Assembly: GCA_003290165.1 (NCBI GenBank)
Contig: QNQO01007572.1
Coordinates: forward strand, 62,001-126,000
Source of the DNA: Berberis thunbergii
Taxonomy: Eukaryota; Streptophyta; Magnoliopsida; Ranunculales; Berberidaceae
DNA length: 64,000 nucleotides
Reading direction: 5' to 3'
In this document: piece by piece, positions 49,261 to 59,410 of the stretch
How positions within the stretch are numbered: position 1 is the first letter of the stretch
How the letters are laid out: every line of letters begins with the position of its first letter
Translations under genes and position numbers: made by a program
Notes under the pieces: generated by a model
The model's database searches: none
What the model was told of the DNA's origin: nothing
The model's input: only the letters and a program-made list of their open reading frames with translations

Positions 49261-49568
49261 GGTGTTTGTGAATTGAATGAAGAGATGCTAATGGACTTTG
49301 TGCCTTCAATCTAGTATGGTATTGTGTCTAAAATAGATGAGAAAAGGTAGGTTATGTGGACATGTTTTCATCTCCAAAATATGCATGGTCTGAAAATCTG
49401 ATGCAGAGGGTTTTTTTTTTGGGACATGTAGGTTGAGTTTGTATTTAAAACTAAATAATGAAAATAGTGTGTTATTTGGGCGGAGCTACCCATTCCAAAG
49501 AGTCTTCGGTTCATGAGACAGTAATTGATTGAGTGCTAGGGAAGGAGGCAAGAAGGATATTAACATTA

Positions 49569-49765
49569 CCAGTAACACTGCGAAAATTAAAATCTGCTAG
49601 TCCTTTTCTGGATGAGTCTGCCAGATAGCTTCTAAAGCTGTAACTATGGGAGCTACATCCGTTCCACTAGCAAGGAAACCAAGTCTGGTGAAATCATTTT
49701 CCATCTCAGCATAGTCCTCATTTACAGCATGGACAATAGCATCAATCAAAATCTGTTTATTTTAC
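49569..49765 (-). pseudogene. ABC1K atypical kinase fragment
   Basis: One exon reads QILIDAIVHAVNEDYAEMEN, DFTRLGFLASGTDVAPIV and ALEAIWQTHPEK. After a one-base frame change it continues GLADFNFRSVTG and a donor, gtaatg. This is the C-terminal part of the ABC1 kinase domain of plastid ABC1K proteins, involved in prenyl-lipid and photosynthesis regulation in the family. The ATP-binding and catalytic motifs are absent. It is an isolated exon inside the CACTA element. Confidence 0.82.
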
Positions 49766-50030
49766 TGCAAATACAGAAGGATAAAGAGAGTGAGCACCAC
49801 GTTGCAAATAGACCAGAAGGCAACCTGTTCCTGTGCATGTATATGTGTACCATATGGCACAACACAACTTCTAAAATCTAAAAATAGGAAGCTATAACAG
49901 GCATCGATATGTGACTTACATGAAACTTAGCAATGGAAGTGATAACATTGGCACCGAACCATTACAGCGCAAGCCACAGTCTGCAGGAAGAGTTTCATGA
50001 CTTGATCTTGCTAGTGCAGGCTAGGTAGAA

Positions 50031-51535
50031 ATTTAAAGTATTCTAATTACCTATGGACACTCTTAGACAAGCTTGCTCACAATTTCTATACATGTGAAAA
50101 AAGAGCAGAGAAACCAATACTCATCATACCAATAGATTTGTATGTAGATTTGATCCACACGACATGAAATTACTTGCCTCTTTCTTATTTTCCCACAAGG
50201 GCTATGGATTTGCTATAAAAACCTCTCCTACATAATTTCCAAAACATTAAATCTACATCTAAAGAGAGTAAAACATGGCGAAGCTAATGACTCGGATCAT
50301 ATTGTTTGCTGTTTTCCTCCTGGTTCTTGTGTTTCATCCACTTCCAACATCGTGTCAAGAAACTGGTAAGCTATAGTTATGATATCCAAACAACACCTAC
50401 TTAGTGATTAGTCCTTACTTATATAAGTTTTTGTTTGTAAATGGTGCAGAGGATGAAAGGGAGTTTACTTATATGAAAGGGAGTGAGAATGGACCTGAAA
50501 AATGGGGAGAAATTCATCCTGAATGGTCAGCTTGTAAGCATGGCAAAATGCAGTCGCCCATCGATCTCTTGGATGATTGAGTATCTGTAGGAAGACATTT
50601 AAGGAAGTTAAAGAGGAGCTACAAACCTACTAATACAACAATCAAGAACAGAGGCCATGCTATAATGGTAAGAACTATCGAGATCATTGTCCAATCTTTT
50701 CAACTATGCAGTTTTTTCTGGTTCTTGTTTTTTTTCATTTGTTTGTCAGAAAGCTGTATTTAGTGAAGGATACATGCTAACCAAGTTCTTTAATCTTTAT
50801 ATTATTGAGTGCACCCAAATTCGGAATAAGTATCCAACAACACCTAACCTGAATACTGTATGCAGTTGAGGTGGGTAGGTTGTGCAGGAAAAATACAGAT
50901 CAACAACACTGAATATGTGCTCCAGCAATGCCACTGGCATGCACCTTCTGAACACACTATTGATGGCAAAAGGTGATTATCTCAACCTCCCTCTCTTACA
51001 AAATTTCAACATAAGTCATTTCACATAACAAAATACAAGAAACAACACTACAGTAATATTCTTCTGTAATAAAAATGAAAAAAAAATTAATTGCATAACA
51101 AGTAGTTTATTAATGCAAGATGCGATAGTGTTCATATGGATTGTTACCATCAATACGCATAACTGCAATTTAACTGGTGTACATTATGATTGTCAGGATG
51201 TCCCTCGAACTTCACATGGTACATGAAAACACTGACAAAAAGATTGTTGTGGTTGGAATCACTTACATAATTGGAAGACCAGATACTTTTTTGTCCGAGG
51301 TAACACAAACTTACGTACATAACATCCCAAGTTGCAACCATATACTTGTAAGCAGTAAAAACACCATACCCGGCTGACCTTGTAAGCAATAAAAATACCA
51401 TACCCGGCTGACTCTAGCCCAATCCCCTGCTGAATTCTAGCACACCATCACACTAACAGCAGAAAAAAAAACCAACCAACAGAAGGCATCAGGACAAAGC
51501 ACTCTGTCAAAACAGAGCTTGCTGTCCAGTGTTAG
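50031..51535. repeat. Duplicated blocks A and B flanking the carbonic anhydrase piece
   Basis: Block A (50,031-50,152, atttaaagtattctaattac ... gtagatttg) and block B (51,321-51,535, aacatcccaagttgcaacca ... ccagtgttag) are here separated by 1,168 bp. Both recur at 53,198-53,538, where only cctt separates them. Blocks match almost exactly, with few substitutions. Confidence 0.85.
50275..51299 (+). pseudogene. Alpha carbonic anhydrase, 5' half, with premature stop
   Basis: Four exons: 50275-50365, 50450-50667, about 50876-50972 and 51197-51299, with GT-AG introns. The start MAKLMTRIILFAVFLLVLVF is a signal peptide. Then come YMKGSENGPEKWGEIHPEW, MQSPIDL, and TGA at 50,578-50,580. Reading on in frame gives LKRSYKPTNTTIKNRGHAI, the zinc-ligand motif [15 protein letters not shown] (two His), and LELHMVHENTDKKIVVVGI (third zinc His). 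The C-terminal exons are missing after FLSEV. A TATA-like ctataaaa at 50,212 shows that promoter DNA was copied too. It is the only captured piece on +, opposite to its neighbours. The family hydrates CO2 to bicarbonate, often extracellular or plastid; this copy cannot make a complete enzyme. Confidence 0.9.
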
Positions 51536-51642
51536 AAAGAAGATTCTCCTTATCAAAATGAACACTTTAAATTATTTGTCCAAATAAACTAATGCCTATA
51601 CAAATATTGGAAATAAGGCATGGTGCATGACCTGTGAAAAAA

Positions 51643-51925
51643 TTAAAGGCATACAGATCCATAAAACACCACTTCGGCAGGTCCGGTCATGTAAACATGA
51701 TTGTCTTCCTCCCTCCATTCTATCTCCAAGGGTCCACCCGGCAGATCAACCGTGCATCTCTTTATCACATGCAAATAGCAAGATAATGCATAATCAACAT
51801 ATAATACAAAGAAATTCAGAAATAAAACCACCCCTATACTCCTATACTTACCCTGTCAGAATGACCCTCAAGAACTGCAGCGACAACCACGGCACAAGCT
51901 CCAGTTCCTCTCCTATATTGACCGT
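51643..51925 (-). pseudogene. Diaminopimelate epimerase (dapF) C-terminal fragment
   Basis: Two exons. About 51,852-51,910 reads [20 protein letters not shown]. 51,643-51,759 reads [20 protein letters not shown] and [17 protein letters not shown], then the stop TAA. This is the end of plastid DAP epimerase of lysine synthesis, with its natural stop codon. The glycine-rich GTGA loop is kept, but the preceding exon junction and second catalytic Cys are not visible. The N-terminal two-thirds are missing. Confidence 0.85.
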
Positions 51926-52177
51926 GTTTCTAAGTTAGCTTCATTGTAAAATAAACAACCAGAGATAAAAGATGGTGTTTGGAAGCATATTTAATGATAT
52001 CACAGGGTCCAGAAGTGGGAATACTGCAAGCAACACAGGGTTTCTCATTGCTTAGTGCTTACATTCCACTCTAAAGTTGTGATTGCACCAAATTATTGTT
52101 CCTAATAGTGGAATCTTAATGTTCCATTGTAACAATTTCAAAGGGATAAATGATTACTAACCATCATTTATCAATAA

Positions 52178-52350
52178 AGAAGATTCGGGAGATGATGATG
52201 ATGATGATGATGATGATGAATGACGGGCACGAGCTCTCTTTGGCTTGGGTACAACTGAAGGGCACCTCATGTTTCTGATCTCAAGCAGCTCATTTTCTAT
52301 GGAGACACTCTTTCAGGGAGCACAAGATTGGAAGAAGTTTCATCCCATTT
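52178..52350 (-). pseudogene. Auxin response factor (ARF2-like) fragment
   Basis: Reads VKWDETSSNLVLPERVSP, then TAG at 52,297-52,299 where the family has Trp (RVSPW). After a frame change it reads PSVVPKPKRARARHSSSS, a serine run from a (gat)n repeat on +, then SPESSLL. This corresponds to the end of the Auxin_resp domain and the start of the middle region of ARF2-type repressors. The DNA-binding and PB1 domains are absent. Confidence 0.7.
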
Positions 52351-52810
52351 AACCTAAATTATTAGCTGATGAATGCCATAGAACTTCAGATGATCATTCA
52401 TAGAAGCAAGAATCAAAATAGCTTCTATCTAACAAAGGGACAATCTTGTTACCTTGAGACTTCTCCACTTTGAACAAACAACCAAAATTTAAATCTACAA
52501 TAACTCACCCTATGATTTTTACTCGGATCTTGCCTCATTGTTCCAGCTTTTGATTGGTAACAAGAAAGCTACAAATTTCCAATCTGCAACAAAAGAACAC
52601 AAACTATTTCTTATGAATGAGATGGTGAGTGTTTCTAAAGATTCCGATTTGAGCGAGTTTGTTGTGGAAATAGATGAATCAACATTGAAATGGACTAATA
52701 TATATAAAGGGAAAGATTATGCAAATCAGTAGAAAGATTTTCAATAACAAATTAAATGCTGCAGTAACCACCTGAAGAATGGGATCAATCTCTTTCAAAG
52801 TTCAGTGACT
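52351..52810. other. Filler between captured fragments
   Basis: Not recognised. An open frame on + (52,538-52,732) encodes LNEM/VSVSKDSDLSEFVVEID-like residues without a known domain. It is likely intron or filler DNA. Confidence 0.35.
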
Positions 52811-52812
52811 CA

Positions 52813-53108
52813 CCAGCAAACTGTTATAAACTGCTGCAATGGTGGTCCACGAAATTCAGTGTTAACCCGATGCTCAAGAACCCAAACAACAATTCCAACA
52901 AAGAAAAATGCACTGCGATTGTTGTCCTGTAAGAGAAAGCCAATTCCTAAGCAATGAGAAAGCCAATTGTTGGTGTATACAATCATGAGTTTTACACCTT
53001 ACCTTCCACTGTTCCGAAAAATGCACTGCGATTGGTGTCCTGTAAGGGAACATTCAATGTTGTGCCTAGAAGAATTCTGGAATCTGAATTAACATCATAA
53101 ACTGCAAG
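52813..53108 (-). pseudogene. Glutamate receptor-like channel (GLR) chimeric fragment
   Basis: Two GLR pieces. 53,001-53,108 reads VYDVNSDSRILLGTTLNVPL and QDTNRSAFFGTVEG, the start of the ligand-binding-like N-terminal domain. 52,813-52,930 reads [20 protein letters not shown] and [18 protein letters not shown], where [11 protein letters not shown]...FRGPP is membrane segment M1 and the start of the pore loop. In GLRs these regions are several hundred residues apart. Here the M1 piece starts with a second copy of the NRSAFF sequence, so the join lies at gcatttttc, shared by both. It is truncated and non-functional. Confidence 0.82.
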
Positions 53109-53197
53109 AAGATATCAGTAGTCAGATTCCAGTGCCAAATTCTGCTCCAAGAAGATATCTCCCTACACATTGCGAATAGAAAAATGATGGTATTCTA

Positions 53198-53538
53198 ATT
53201 TAAAGTATTCTAATTACCTATGAACACTCTTAGACAAGCTTGCTCACAATTTCTATACATGTGAAAAAAGAGAAGAGAAACCAATACTCATCATACCAAT
53301 AGATTTGTATGTAGATTTGCCTTAACATCCCAAGTTGCAACCATATACTTGTAAGCAGTAAAAACACCATACCCGGCTGACCTTGTAAGCAATAAAAACA
53401 CCATATCCGGCTGACTCTAGCCTAATCCCCTGCTGAATTCCAGCACACCATCACACTAACAGCAGAAAAAAAAACCAAGCAACAGAGGGCATCAGGACAG
53501 AGCACTCTGTCAAAACAGAGTTTGCTGTCCAGTGTTAG
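53198..53538. repeat. Second copy of blocks A+B without the carbonic anhydrase piece
   Basis: Block A ends gtagatttg at 53,319 and block B starts aacatcccaag at 53,324, with only cctt between. It is otherwise nearly identical to the copies at 50,031-50,152 and 51,321-51,535. Confidence 0.85.
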
Positions 53539-54684
53539 TGAAATCTGAAAATGATGCTAAATGCTTAGCTCAAATCCCCTCTCTCTGCAGTTTTTAAGCT
53601 ATTAAAAGACATGCAACCAATATTACTTTTATTCAAGTTATTGCTTTTTGTATGAGATAATTAGATTTACAATCATTAAAATAAGGAATTAGAATTTATC
53701 AGCACCTGAAAGCCAAAATAATTTTTTTTTAAAATAAAATACTTCCATGGAATAACCATAAGACAAGGGCACCCAAAATTCCAAGTAAAACCATGCATGG
53801 GTATTATAACCTCTCAATTAGATTGCATTGGTCACCAAACTGATAAAAGTTGTTTACCATATAAAACTAATTAACCAACCCAATCAACACAACAAAAATG
53901 GTGAACTTACAATCTTGTAAAAGGCCATGACCAACTTTAATAACAACTACTGTCTATAAAATTGAATTAAGGGATAAATGTTCAATCAAAGCTATAAAAA
54001 ATTATGAAAGTAGACATTTCAGGGCACCAACCTTCATGATCTTGACTATTTGTTTCCGAGCAATGTAGGGTATCCCATGATCTAAAAAACGGTGAAATTT
54101 TGATCTCACTCAGATTTTGGTTCGTTTATTTCAGACAGTCCAAACTGTAAGTTCTGGAAAGAATTCATTATTTTAACAAATGTATCATAAAGCTAGAGTT
54201 TGAGGCTACAAAATAGTTACAAATAATAAACCTAAATAAGCATGATAAGATAAATGTGTACACAGGCAATTGAGAGAGACAGAGACTGACATTTGCAAAT
54301 AAGAGATTCCATATGAATAAATTAAAACTTACTGCAACCAGACAATTTTAGTAAAATCTAAATATCTTCAATATACCAAGCAGAAGAGGAGAAAAACCTA
54401 CCAAGAAAACTACAAGCCACATTGTTGATGTACTTCAAATTATTCAGAACATATAAAAGTTTTTTTTTTAAAAAAGGGGAAAAGGAAGCTTCAACATGCT
54501 CTGCCTCCTTGCCACACAGACACAGTGGAGTTATTCAAAAACCACAATGATAGAAATAAAGATACGACTGAAACAAGACCACTGAAGTGCAATAGAGCGT
54601 GAGTATCAAACCTGTCAGAAGACTGAATAAAAACATGCAAATAATTGATTCTTCACAGACAAGCATAAAGGCATGAGGTGAAAC
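53539..54684. other. Filler with no assigned gene
   Basis: AT-rich. A minus-strand exon-like piece near 54,030-54,085 reads FLDHGIPYIARKQIVKIMK before a possible donor, but I do not recognise its family. Confidence 0.35.
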
Positions 54685-54830
54685 CTGTGCTATAGCTGAA
54701 ACAATAAGAATGGGCAGGGTTCCCAAACCCACAAGTGCTAGACGCCATTCCAGTATCATCCCAATAAGCACGACAACAACAACAGCAGCAGTGTGCTGAA
54801 TAAATATTGAAAGCTGGGACAAACAATACA
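54685..54830 (-). pseudogene. ABCB transporter (ABCB6/ABCB20-like) exon
   Basis: Reads QLSIFIQHTAAVVVVVLIGM and ILEWRLALVGLGTLPILIVS, AIAQ, then a donor, gtttca. This is a transmembrane-helix exon of full-size plant ABCB exporters, where the family has IGMLLQWRLALVALATLPIL. No nucleotide-binding domain is present. Residues after AIAQ are intron. Confidence 0.8.
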
Positions 54831-55312
54831 TTTTACAAATCTAAATAGAGTATTCAGAAAACTATGCAGCTCACTGTTCTAAACAGAAGAACAAGGATAT
54901 AGTCTACAATGGTCACATCCAAAGAAAAACTGTTTAAACAAGGTTACTTCTTAGAAAAAGTAAGGTATCATTTGCAACATCTGGTTAAGCGGTTTGTTTG
55001 ACCTAGAATATTACATCAAAATATCTAAAGGTAATAGCAATATAAGCTACTAGCAATATATGTACATAAAGACATAGCAATATATGTACATAAAGACATA
55101 CCAATATAAGCAACTAGCAAGTAGGTCACTGTCTAAAATATTAGAATCCTTAAAAGTAAATAAACTTGATGGAATTTTTAATGAAATTTATAGGCTGCTG
55201 CCATGGAGCCTCTACAAGGTTTCATTGTAATCTTCTTGGATTATAAATGAATATTTATCTTCATAAAAGAAACGAAAAAAGGGGGTAAAGTAAAGTAAAT
55301 AAACTCACTGGG

Positions 55313-55391
55313 ACAAGGGTATCTGGTATTCCAAGAACAGCCGCAACAAAGATACAAACTACTTCACCAATGTTTGAAGAGAAAACGTACA
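55313..55391 (-). pseudogene. SERCA-type Ca2+-ATPase (ECA) exon
   Basis: Reads SNIGEVVCIFVAAVLGIPDT, LVP, then a donor, gtgagt. It matches the M5-M6 part of ER-type Ca2+ pumps (family: SSNIGEV...AALGIPE.LIPVQLLWVNL). In the family an M5 Glu within NIGEV binds calcium, and it is kept here. Only one exon is seen. Its 5' edge (tgtttgaagagaaaa on +) is copied again at 55,968. Confidence 0.75.
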
Positions 55392-56045
55392 CAAATGAGT
55401 AAATATATTTCATTTGACAACTACTGCAGAGGGAGGGCTATATATAATAATACAATAGCTTTCAATCACATGAACCTATGAAATTCTAATTAGTAAAAGA
55501 GCAATTAAACATAACGTTCAAGTCTTACAAAAGGAATCATTTGTGCAGGCCTGGACATGAAGAATACAGTTGGTTTATCATCTTAGCATCTTTACCAACT
55601 GCAACATGAACTTTCTACTCATCCACACACAAGCAGTGCTTCTTCTTTGATCTCTACGTCAACAACAAAAGGACCTGAATAGTCAACAAGCTCTTAAGAA
55701 TCCAACAAAACAATAAATAAGAACCCAAAATTTCAAATTTTGCATCTGATCTCTTCAAAATCCAACAAACAATTAAAAGAAAAGCCCTATTTTCAGAAAC
55801 TCAACCAATGGGCGCTTTAAATCTAATAAATTAATTAAAAAAACCACTCTAATTTCTGAAATTTAACTTTCAAGCCTCTAAGATTGAACTTGTTCAAAAC
55901 TTGCACTGCAACATCATTAAACAATAGCATACCTATTCACTAGTGCACAAATGAACTGCTTTGTATAATGTTTGAAGAGAAAATGTACACAAATGAACTG
56001 CTTTGTATTATTATATATAGCCCTCCCCTCTGCAATAGCCTGTTA
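55365..56045. repeat. Rearranged duplications: direct and inverted patches
   Basis: The patch tgtttgaagagaaaa-gtac (55,370) recurs in direct orientation at 55,970. There it is followed by the inverted form of gggctatatataataatac (55,436), seen as gtattattatatatagccc at about 56,005. The stretch cacaaatgaactgctttgta also occurs twice, at 55,946 and 55,988. Confidence 0.75.
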
Positions 56046-56119
56046 AAAATCACAGACAGCTACTACTGAAGATAACTTTCATGGTAAAAAAAGAGGAAAA
56101 GATTACCATTGCTTGAAAG

Positions 56120-57018
56120 AAAAGATGAGAAGAAAATTGTGCATGATAGGTCCAGAATCGCTCACCCATTCTATTGGACCTCCCTGAAAAACAGATGCCA
56201 AATCAGTGCTACAGTTTACTGCATTAGTTGTATGTTTCATTATTTACTCTGCCCTTATGCATAACATATGTATGCCTATCTAATTAGTGAGCGTCGATAG
56301 GTAATTAAGACACCCTTGCAGGTGCAGGAACCAGGGTTCTTACTGTTGCATTGTGAACTTGTTCAAATTTATTAACAGCATCCACAGGCAAATAGACACT
56401 GTTCAGTATTCCCTGCCTAAATCTAGAAACTTAGATTTTTTTTCCATTTCTCGAAATTCTTTCATTTAACAAATCTCAGCAGAATAGAAATTGTCAAGAC
56501 AACGACTGCAAATGTTCTAATCTCGTTATAAATTTTTTGAAACAAATCAAATTTTAGGTAAAAACAACTTACTTGTCCAGCATGAAGTGCGAAATACGCG
56601 AACAGGTACTCGAGCCATTTAGGCCTGAGCTTAAAGGCACCATGAGAGAGCTGTCTATGGTAAGACAGAGTAACCCCAAACAACCCAGACAAAGTATACA
56701 TTGCAATTGCTAACCTCAAAGCACCCCAGGTAAAGTTGAAAGGTGCAAACAAGGTCAAGACATGCATGAAAGACATAACCACAACACGTATAACATCATC
56801 CAGACTCCATTTTCTTTTCCAATAAGATCTCTTTCTAGGCTTCACCACTACATCTGAGAAAGAGATGTTCCGAAACTTCTCTTCTTTATTCCCAGCATCC
56901 GTGCAGACTGCACACAAAATATATCCCATGTGCTTACTGGGAAATGAACATATTTGGTGGAAAATTTTGATGGATGGTCTGTCCAAGTAAACGACTTCTC
57001 CACGTAAGTCCAGAACTC
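56120..57018 (-). pseudogene. Acyl-lipid (ADS/FAD5-type) desaturase fragment
   Basis: The main exon (56,573 to about 56,910) reads FSDVVVKPRKRSYWKRKWSL, FAPFNFTWGALRLAIAMYTL, SGLFGVTLSYHRQLSHGAFK and KWLEYLFAYFALHAGQ. It keeps the first histidine box, HRQLSH, and a membrane segment of delta-9-type acyl-lipid desaturases. The next exon ends at 56,183 and reads GGPIEWVSDSG, where the family has GDPIDWVSTHRYHHQF, so the second histidine box is destroyed. The stretch 56,911-57,018 (LDLRGEVVYLDRPSIKIFHQ) is open in the same frame but not recognised as desaturase, possibly a fusion. No third His box is seen. Confidence 0.85.
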
Positions 57019-57717
57019 TGCAAAAATGTCAATAAAAAAATAATGCTAATGAAAAACTACCGAGGTTCATGCAAGTAAAGCAAATTAACATATTAATTCA
57101 ACCAACCACAAAATGCCTAAAAGAGATTTCAGACAAAACGTACCTGATTGAATGTGTACCACCGCAACCACTCATAGAGAAATGCTACCTTCTTCATCTG
57201 TATACAAAGATTACAACTTCGGTTAAAATGATATTTACAACAACACTTTAATTACCAATTAGCATATACATATAAAGGTGATATGAAAAGAAAACTATCT
57301 TCTTCTGGATAGGAGCTCTCAGTAGCATTGTTATTACTAGGAGCAGGTGCTTTAGGTACAGGAGTAGTGGCAGGGCCAACAAGAAATATTAAATGTCTAC
57401 TGATCAAACTTACAATTGAAGCATATGACTTCTTAACCAGCATGTAAGAAAAATATAGCAATAAAATAGCAACGCAATGAACATAACCCTTTCATATATT
57501 TATAGGTAAAACAGTTACAAAGAATATATACTACATTCTTCTATAACAACAAGACTAATCCAAAGAACATATACCACATTCAGATATATATACATCCGAG
57601 TATAGCACATCGGCAACCACTTCAAACCTGTGGACAAGGATCAAATAAGGAAACAACTATTATCACTGATGGCATACAAAACACATCCTAGTTATTATCA
57701 CTTTAAAAAACTCACTG
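57019..57717. other. Filler with unassigned exon-like pieces
   Basis: On the minus strand, 57,140-57,200 reads MKKVAFLYEWLRWYTFNQ before a donor, gtacg. 57,290-57,400 reads LVGPATTPVPKAPAPSNNNA with an acidic end. Neither is recognised. Confidence 0.35.
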
Positions 57718-59315
57718 CTAATGTGCCTCAGATCCACCAAATCCATTGTTTTGATCAGTTAGTCTCCTCACTACTTGCATCATCATGGCCATATCCTCCT
57801 TCATTTTATTCATTTCATCACTGGCCACTTTCTTGTAGTCTGCCAACTCTTGTGTTGCCACTATCTTGTAGTCTGCCAACTCTTGTTTTGCTTCCGCAGC
57901 CTCTTTCCTTGCAATCTCAATCTCTCGCCTTGCTTCTTCTATAGCTTGAGATCCAAAGCGACTACTCGTACCGTTTTCAGATGTTGGCGTGATCCCATGT
58001 CCTCTACAACGTACACGTCCAGGTCTGTCTGGCCCGAATACTTGAGTAAAAATGTGGTCATCATCTAAGGAGTTTAATCCCTCCTTTCGTTGCACAATAA
58101 GATTTTGTATCTCTTCCTACATTTAGAGACACATTTAGTTAGTAAATATGAAATATAAATGGTAATGGATACCAACAATTTAAATTGAAAATAATACTGA
58201 CCGCCTTTCTTTGAGTGGATACATCTGAATATGATCCATCTTTGCTTGTATAAGCAAGCTCAAACATCCTAATACGAGATGGACGAACTCCTGTCCTTTT
58301 CATCTGACAACAATAGAAAACGTACACAAATGAGTAAATATATTTCTTACTAAGTTGATATTCAAATCGAAAATTTCAAACATTTTGTACTTAACCTCTT
58401 CATCCTCAAGTATGGCAAAGGATTTTCTGCCTGCATGATGAAGCATTTGTTGTGTGCCACGTCTTTCTTTATTTTTATCACACAATTCCTGAATTTATTA
58501 AAAACGGATTCAAAAAACTATATCATCAAGAATTAAGGTTTGGCTAGTATATTATAATCAAGTGTGATATTAAGGTTTAGGTACATACCTTAACGTTTGG
58601 CGTTCCCCAATGTTCTTTTATCAACCATTTCCAATCTTCTTCTTTTACAAATGGTGGTCGATTTTGAAGTCGTTCCTCATCTGTCTCATGTGTATCATAA
58701 TAGTTCTTCTTCAAATCAGATCGATAGTCCCTTCATTTTTTTTCCATTTCCTTAATTAACAACTTCTTTGCTTCTGGATCATCCCCTATGTCAAACTTCT
58801 CCTGAATAAAAGAGCACATTTGATCAAATCTAGCATATGTGGCCAATATATATACGTATTATAATGATAAGATATATACGTACCAATGATAAGATATATA
58901 CGTACCAATAACGATTAAAGCATTTTGGCCTTTACATCTTTGACAAGTTTTCTCCATGATGGCGCAACAATAGCTGTAATTTGCATGTTTCGAACGACAA
59001 TTCCTTGTTGAGATGCACATAATGACCTACGCTCTCCTATTACACGATGTCAGTCATCAAATTTCAAACTTAGTTTTGATCCTTTTGGTGGAATTGCTAC
59101 CTTCTGTCCCAATGTTCGTCCACGTGCTTTCCTATTCATGGTGCTACCTATGTAAAGGAAATTATTAATGTTATAAATTGTAAATTTTAAGTACAATTCT
59201 ATAAGAAAAATGGAGCTTTATATTGTTTAGAGTGAGTAAAAATACCAGAAGAACTTGACTCAACATTATGGGACGACTCCTCTGACCTATCATTTGTCGG
59301 TGGTCTTGGCGCCAT
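57718..59315 (-). pseudogene. TNPA-like protein (plant transposase Ptta/En/Spm family), broken
   Basis: The second CACTA gene, several exons. The start codon is at 59,315-59,313 (MAPRPPTNDRSEESSHNVES), then an intron at 59,245. Next comes MNRKARGRTLGQKVAIPP...LKFDD with TGA at 59,052-59,050, then GIVVRNMQITAIVAPSWRKL. Exon 58,588-58,803 reads KEMEKK, TGA at 58,735-58,733, RDYRSDLKKNYYDTHETDEE, LQNRPPFVKEEDWKWLI. Then RPSRIRMFELAYTSKDGSYS and DDHIFTQVFGPDRPGRVRCR, the Ptta signature. The C-terminus (57,718-57,950) is a coiled coil rich in EEARREIEIARKEAAEAKQE. Both stops sit where Trp fits the family. In En/Spm this protein binds subterminal repeats. Confidence 0.82.
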
Positions 59316-59410
59316 ACCTGAAAAATGCACAAAAAGTGAGCTAGTGCCATAACATAATAATAATAATAATTATAACATTTGATGACTATTCAATTACCAT
59401 ATTTCAAACA

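Noticed and set aside
50275..51299. Functional carbonic anhydrase gene
   Set aside because: All three zinc histidines can be read, but there is an in-frame TGA in exon 2 and the last exons are missing.
56462..56986. Functional desaturase gene
   Set aside because: A long open frame with the first His box, but the second box is destroyed in the next exon and the third is absent.
57630..57944. 104-residue + strand frame
   Set aside because: It is the complement of the coiled-coil end of the TNPA-like gene.
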